From an uncultured Planctomycetota bacterium (GTDB lineage: Bacteria > Planctomycetota > Planctomycetia > Gemmatales > HRBIN36), in assembly GCA_937944855.1 (NCBI GenBank), contig CALFAY010000008.1, positions 68,653 to 101,379 of the forward strand: a DNA stretch of 32,727 nucleotides, in the 5' to 3' direction. The notes beneath the pieces are model-generated. The model did not search any database, was not told the origin of the DNA, and worked only from the letters and a program-made list of their open reading frames with translations. The position numbers were made by a program, and so were the translations under genes. This document shows, in pieces, positions 32,499 to 32,727 of this stretch. Numbering within the stretch: the stretch's first letter is position 1; the number at the start of each line of letters is the position of its first letter.

Positions 32499-32727
32499 GT
32501 GTCGGGCAAATGTTGCGCCAGTCGGGCAGTCGCCTTGGATTTGGGGGTTAGCCCCCGCTCTCCCTCTCTTGGAGACCTGCCCTCATCCCTGAAAGACCTG
32601 GTAGGAAATCAGGAGTCGTTTTGTTGCGCAACGTTTGTTGCGCAGCAGACTTTTCCCCCGGGAAAAACGGGCCAGGACTACGCCTCTCAGGACGGCAAAA
32701 ATGTTGCGCGAGAACTGCGGAGGGAGC
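32499..32727 (+). CDS. Possible start of a further gene (partial, uncertain)
   Basis: A frame opens at the GTG at 32499 and stays open to the window edge (76 codons). CGGAGG lies about 6 bases upstream, a good ribosome binding site. In-frame earlier starts exist at 32460 (GTG) and 32472 (ATG), without such a site. The translation is Ser/Pro/Cys-rich (MSGKCCASRAVALDLGV...) and I do not recognise it. Third-position GC looks lower than in the neighbouring genes. It also crosses the palindromes and octamer repeats listed here, which would be odd for a coding region. It may simply be open by chance. Confidence 0.25.
   Translation, partial: MSGKCCASRAVALDLGVSPRSPSLGDLPSSLKDLVGNQESFCCATFVAQQTFPPGKTGQDYASQDGKNVARELRRE
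32543..32556. repeat. Short GGGGG / CCCCC inverted repeat
   Basis: GGGGG (32543-32547) and CCCCC (32552-32556) flank TTAG, forming a 5-bp stem. It is short and may be chance, but it sits in the same tract as the other palindromes and could be a small REP-like or terminator-like hairpin. Confidence 0.3.
32625..32644. repeat. Perfect 8-bp inverted repeat TGCGCAAC-GTTT-GTTGCGCA
   Basis: The arms at 32625-32632 and 32637-32644 are exact complements with a 4-base loop. Each arm overlaps one of the TGTTGCGC octamers, and the first octamer also extends into the palindrome GTTGCGCAAC (32623-32632). This is a good candidate for a dimeric protein site or a stem-loop. Confidence 0.45.
32651..32666. repeat. 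Inverted repeat TTTTCCC-CC-GGGAAAA
   Basis: The 7-bp arms lie at 32651-32657 and 32660-32666, two bases apart. The tiny spacer makes a protein-binding palindrome more likely than an RNA hairpin. It is part of the same 200-bp structured tract. Confidence 0.4.

Larger units (their letters stand above)
32511..32709 (+). repeat. Cluster of four TGTTGCGC octamers
   Basis: TGTTGCGC occurs at 32511-32518, 32622-32629, 32636-32643 and 32702-32709, all in the same orientation. A further copy in reverse complement lies at 8737-8744. Four direct copies in 200 bp far exceeds chance for an 8-mer. They could be regulator binding sites, parts of an insertion-element end, or an iteron-like set. Confidence 0.5.

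Noticed and set aside
1..32727. CRISPR arrays, tRNA or rRNA genes, insertion sequences, defence systems
   Set aside because: Intergenic gaps were read for regular repeat-spacer units, tRNA-like cloverleaf sequence and transposase-like proteins; none was found. The right-end repeats are too few and too irregular to be a CRISPR array.

Overview
This is about 32.7 kb of GC-rich bacterial chromosome, with roughly 26 confident genes packed on both strands. Most intergenic gaps are under 200 bp. I see no rRNA, tRNA, CRISPR array, transposase or phage gene. The gene content suggests a planctomycete, possibly a Gemmataceae-like lineage. The clues are a Tat-signal sugar isomerase/epimerase next to dehydrogenases, a large secreted HExxHxxGxxH zinc protease, an M16 peptidase with a signal peptide, many exported proteins of unknown function, and frequent GTG starts. 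This assignment is inference; no marker gene such as 16S is present.

Layout. Positions 1-202 hold the start of an ABC-transporter ATPase (minus strand), divergent from nadC-birA (508-2197), which overlap by 8 bp. On the minus strand follow an amidohydrolase and a RidA-family protein (2166-3672), a secreted zinc metalloprotease (3826-6516) and a long acyl-CoA dehydrogenase (6784-8697). A secreted FKBP-type isomerase (8861-9304, plus) converges on a minus-strand run that reads 2-hydroxyacid dehydrogenase, ilvB, an Hsp20-like gene, lon (15126 down to 9309). A plus-strand run follows: an RmlC-like epimerase, an M16 peptidase and an SDR oxidoreductase (15253-19373).

From 22874 down to 19381 lies a tightly overlapping four-gene minus-strand operon: TIM-barrel isomerase, two MDR dehydrogenases and a cupin. 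It looks like a carbohydrate or polyol catabolic cassette. One of the dehydrogenases has lost catalytic zinc ligands. A secreted parvulin-type PPIase (23136-24080) is divergent from it.

Positions 28146 down to 24115 hold another operon: a CBS-domain protein, a fused gamma-alpha subunit and the beta subunit of a 2-oxoacid:ferredoxin oxidoreductase, then a zinc-ribbon/CBS protein that overlaps the beta gene by 4 bp. The two CBS proteins are related to each other and bookend the enzyme, which suggests energy-state sensing linked to central carbon flux. I consider this the most interesting gene arrangement in the window.

The right end has a PPP-like phosphatase (28364-29251) and three minus-strand genes of unknown function: a helical-repeat-like protein, a lipoprotein and a secreted SH3-like protein (29257-32119). 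It closes with a roughly 600 bp tract of palindromes and a repeated TGTTGCGC octamer, in which a further gene may begin. The non-coding elements worth checking are an 11-bp perfect hairpin at 6599-6624 upstream of the metalloprotease, a palindrome at 6724-6737, three 9-bp-phased CCAGT repeats at 28203-28225, and the right-end octamer cluster. No defence system or obviously new multi-gene machine is visible.
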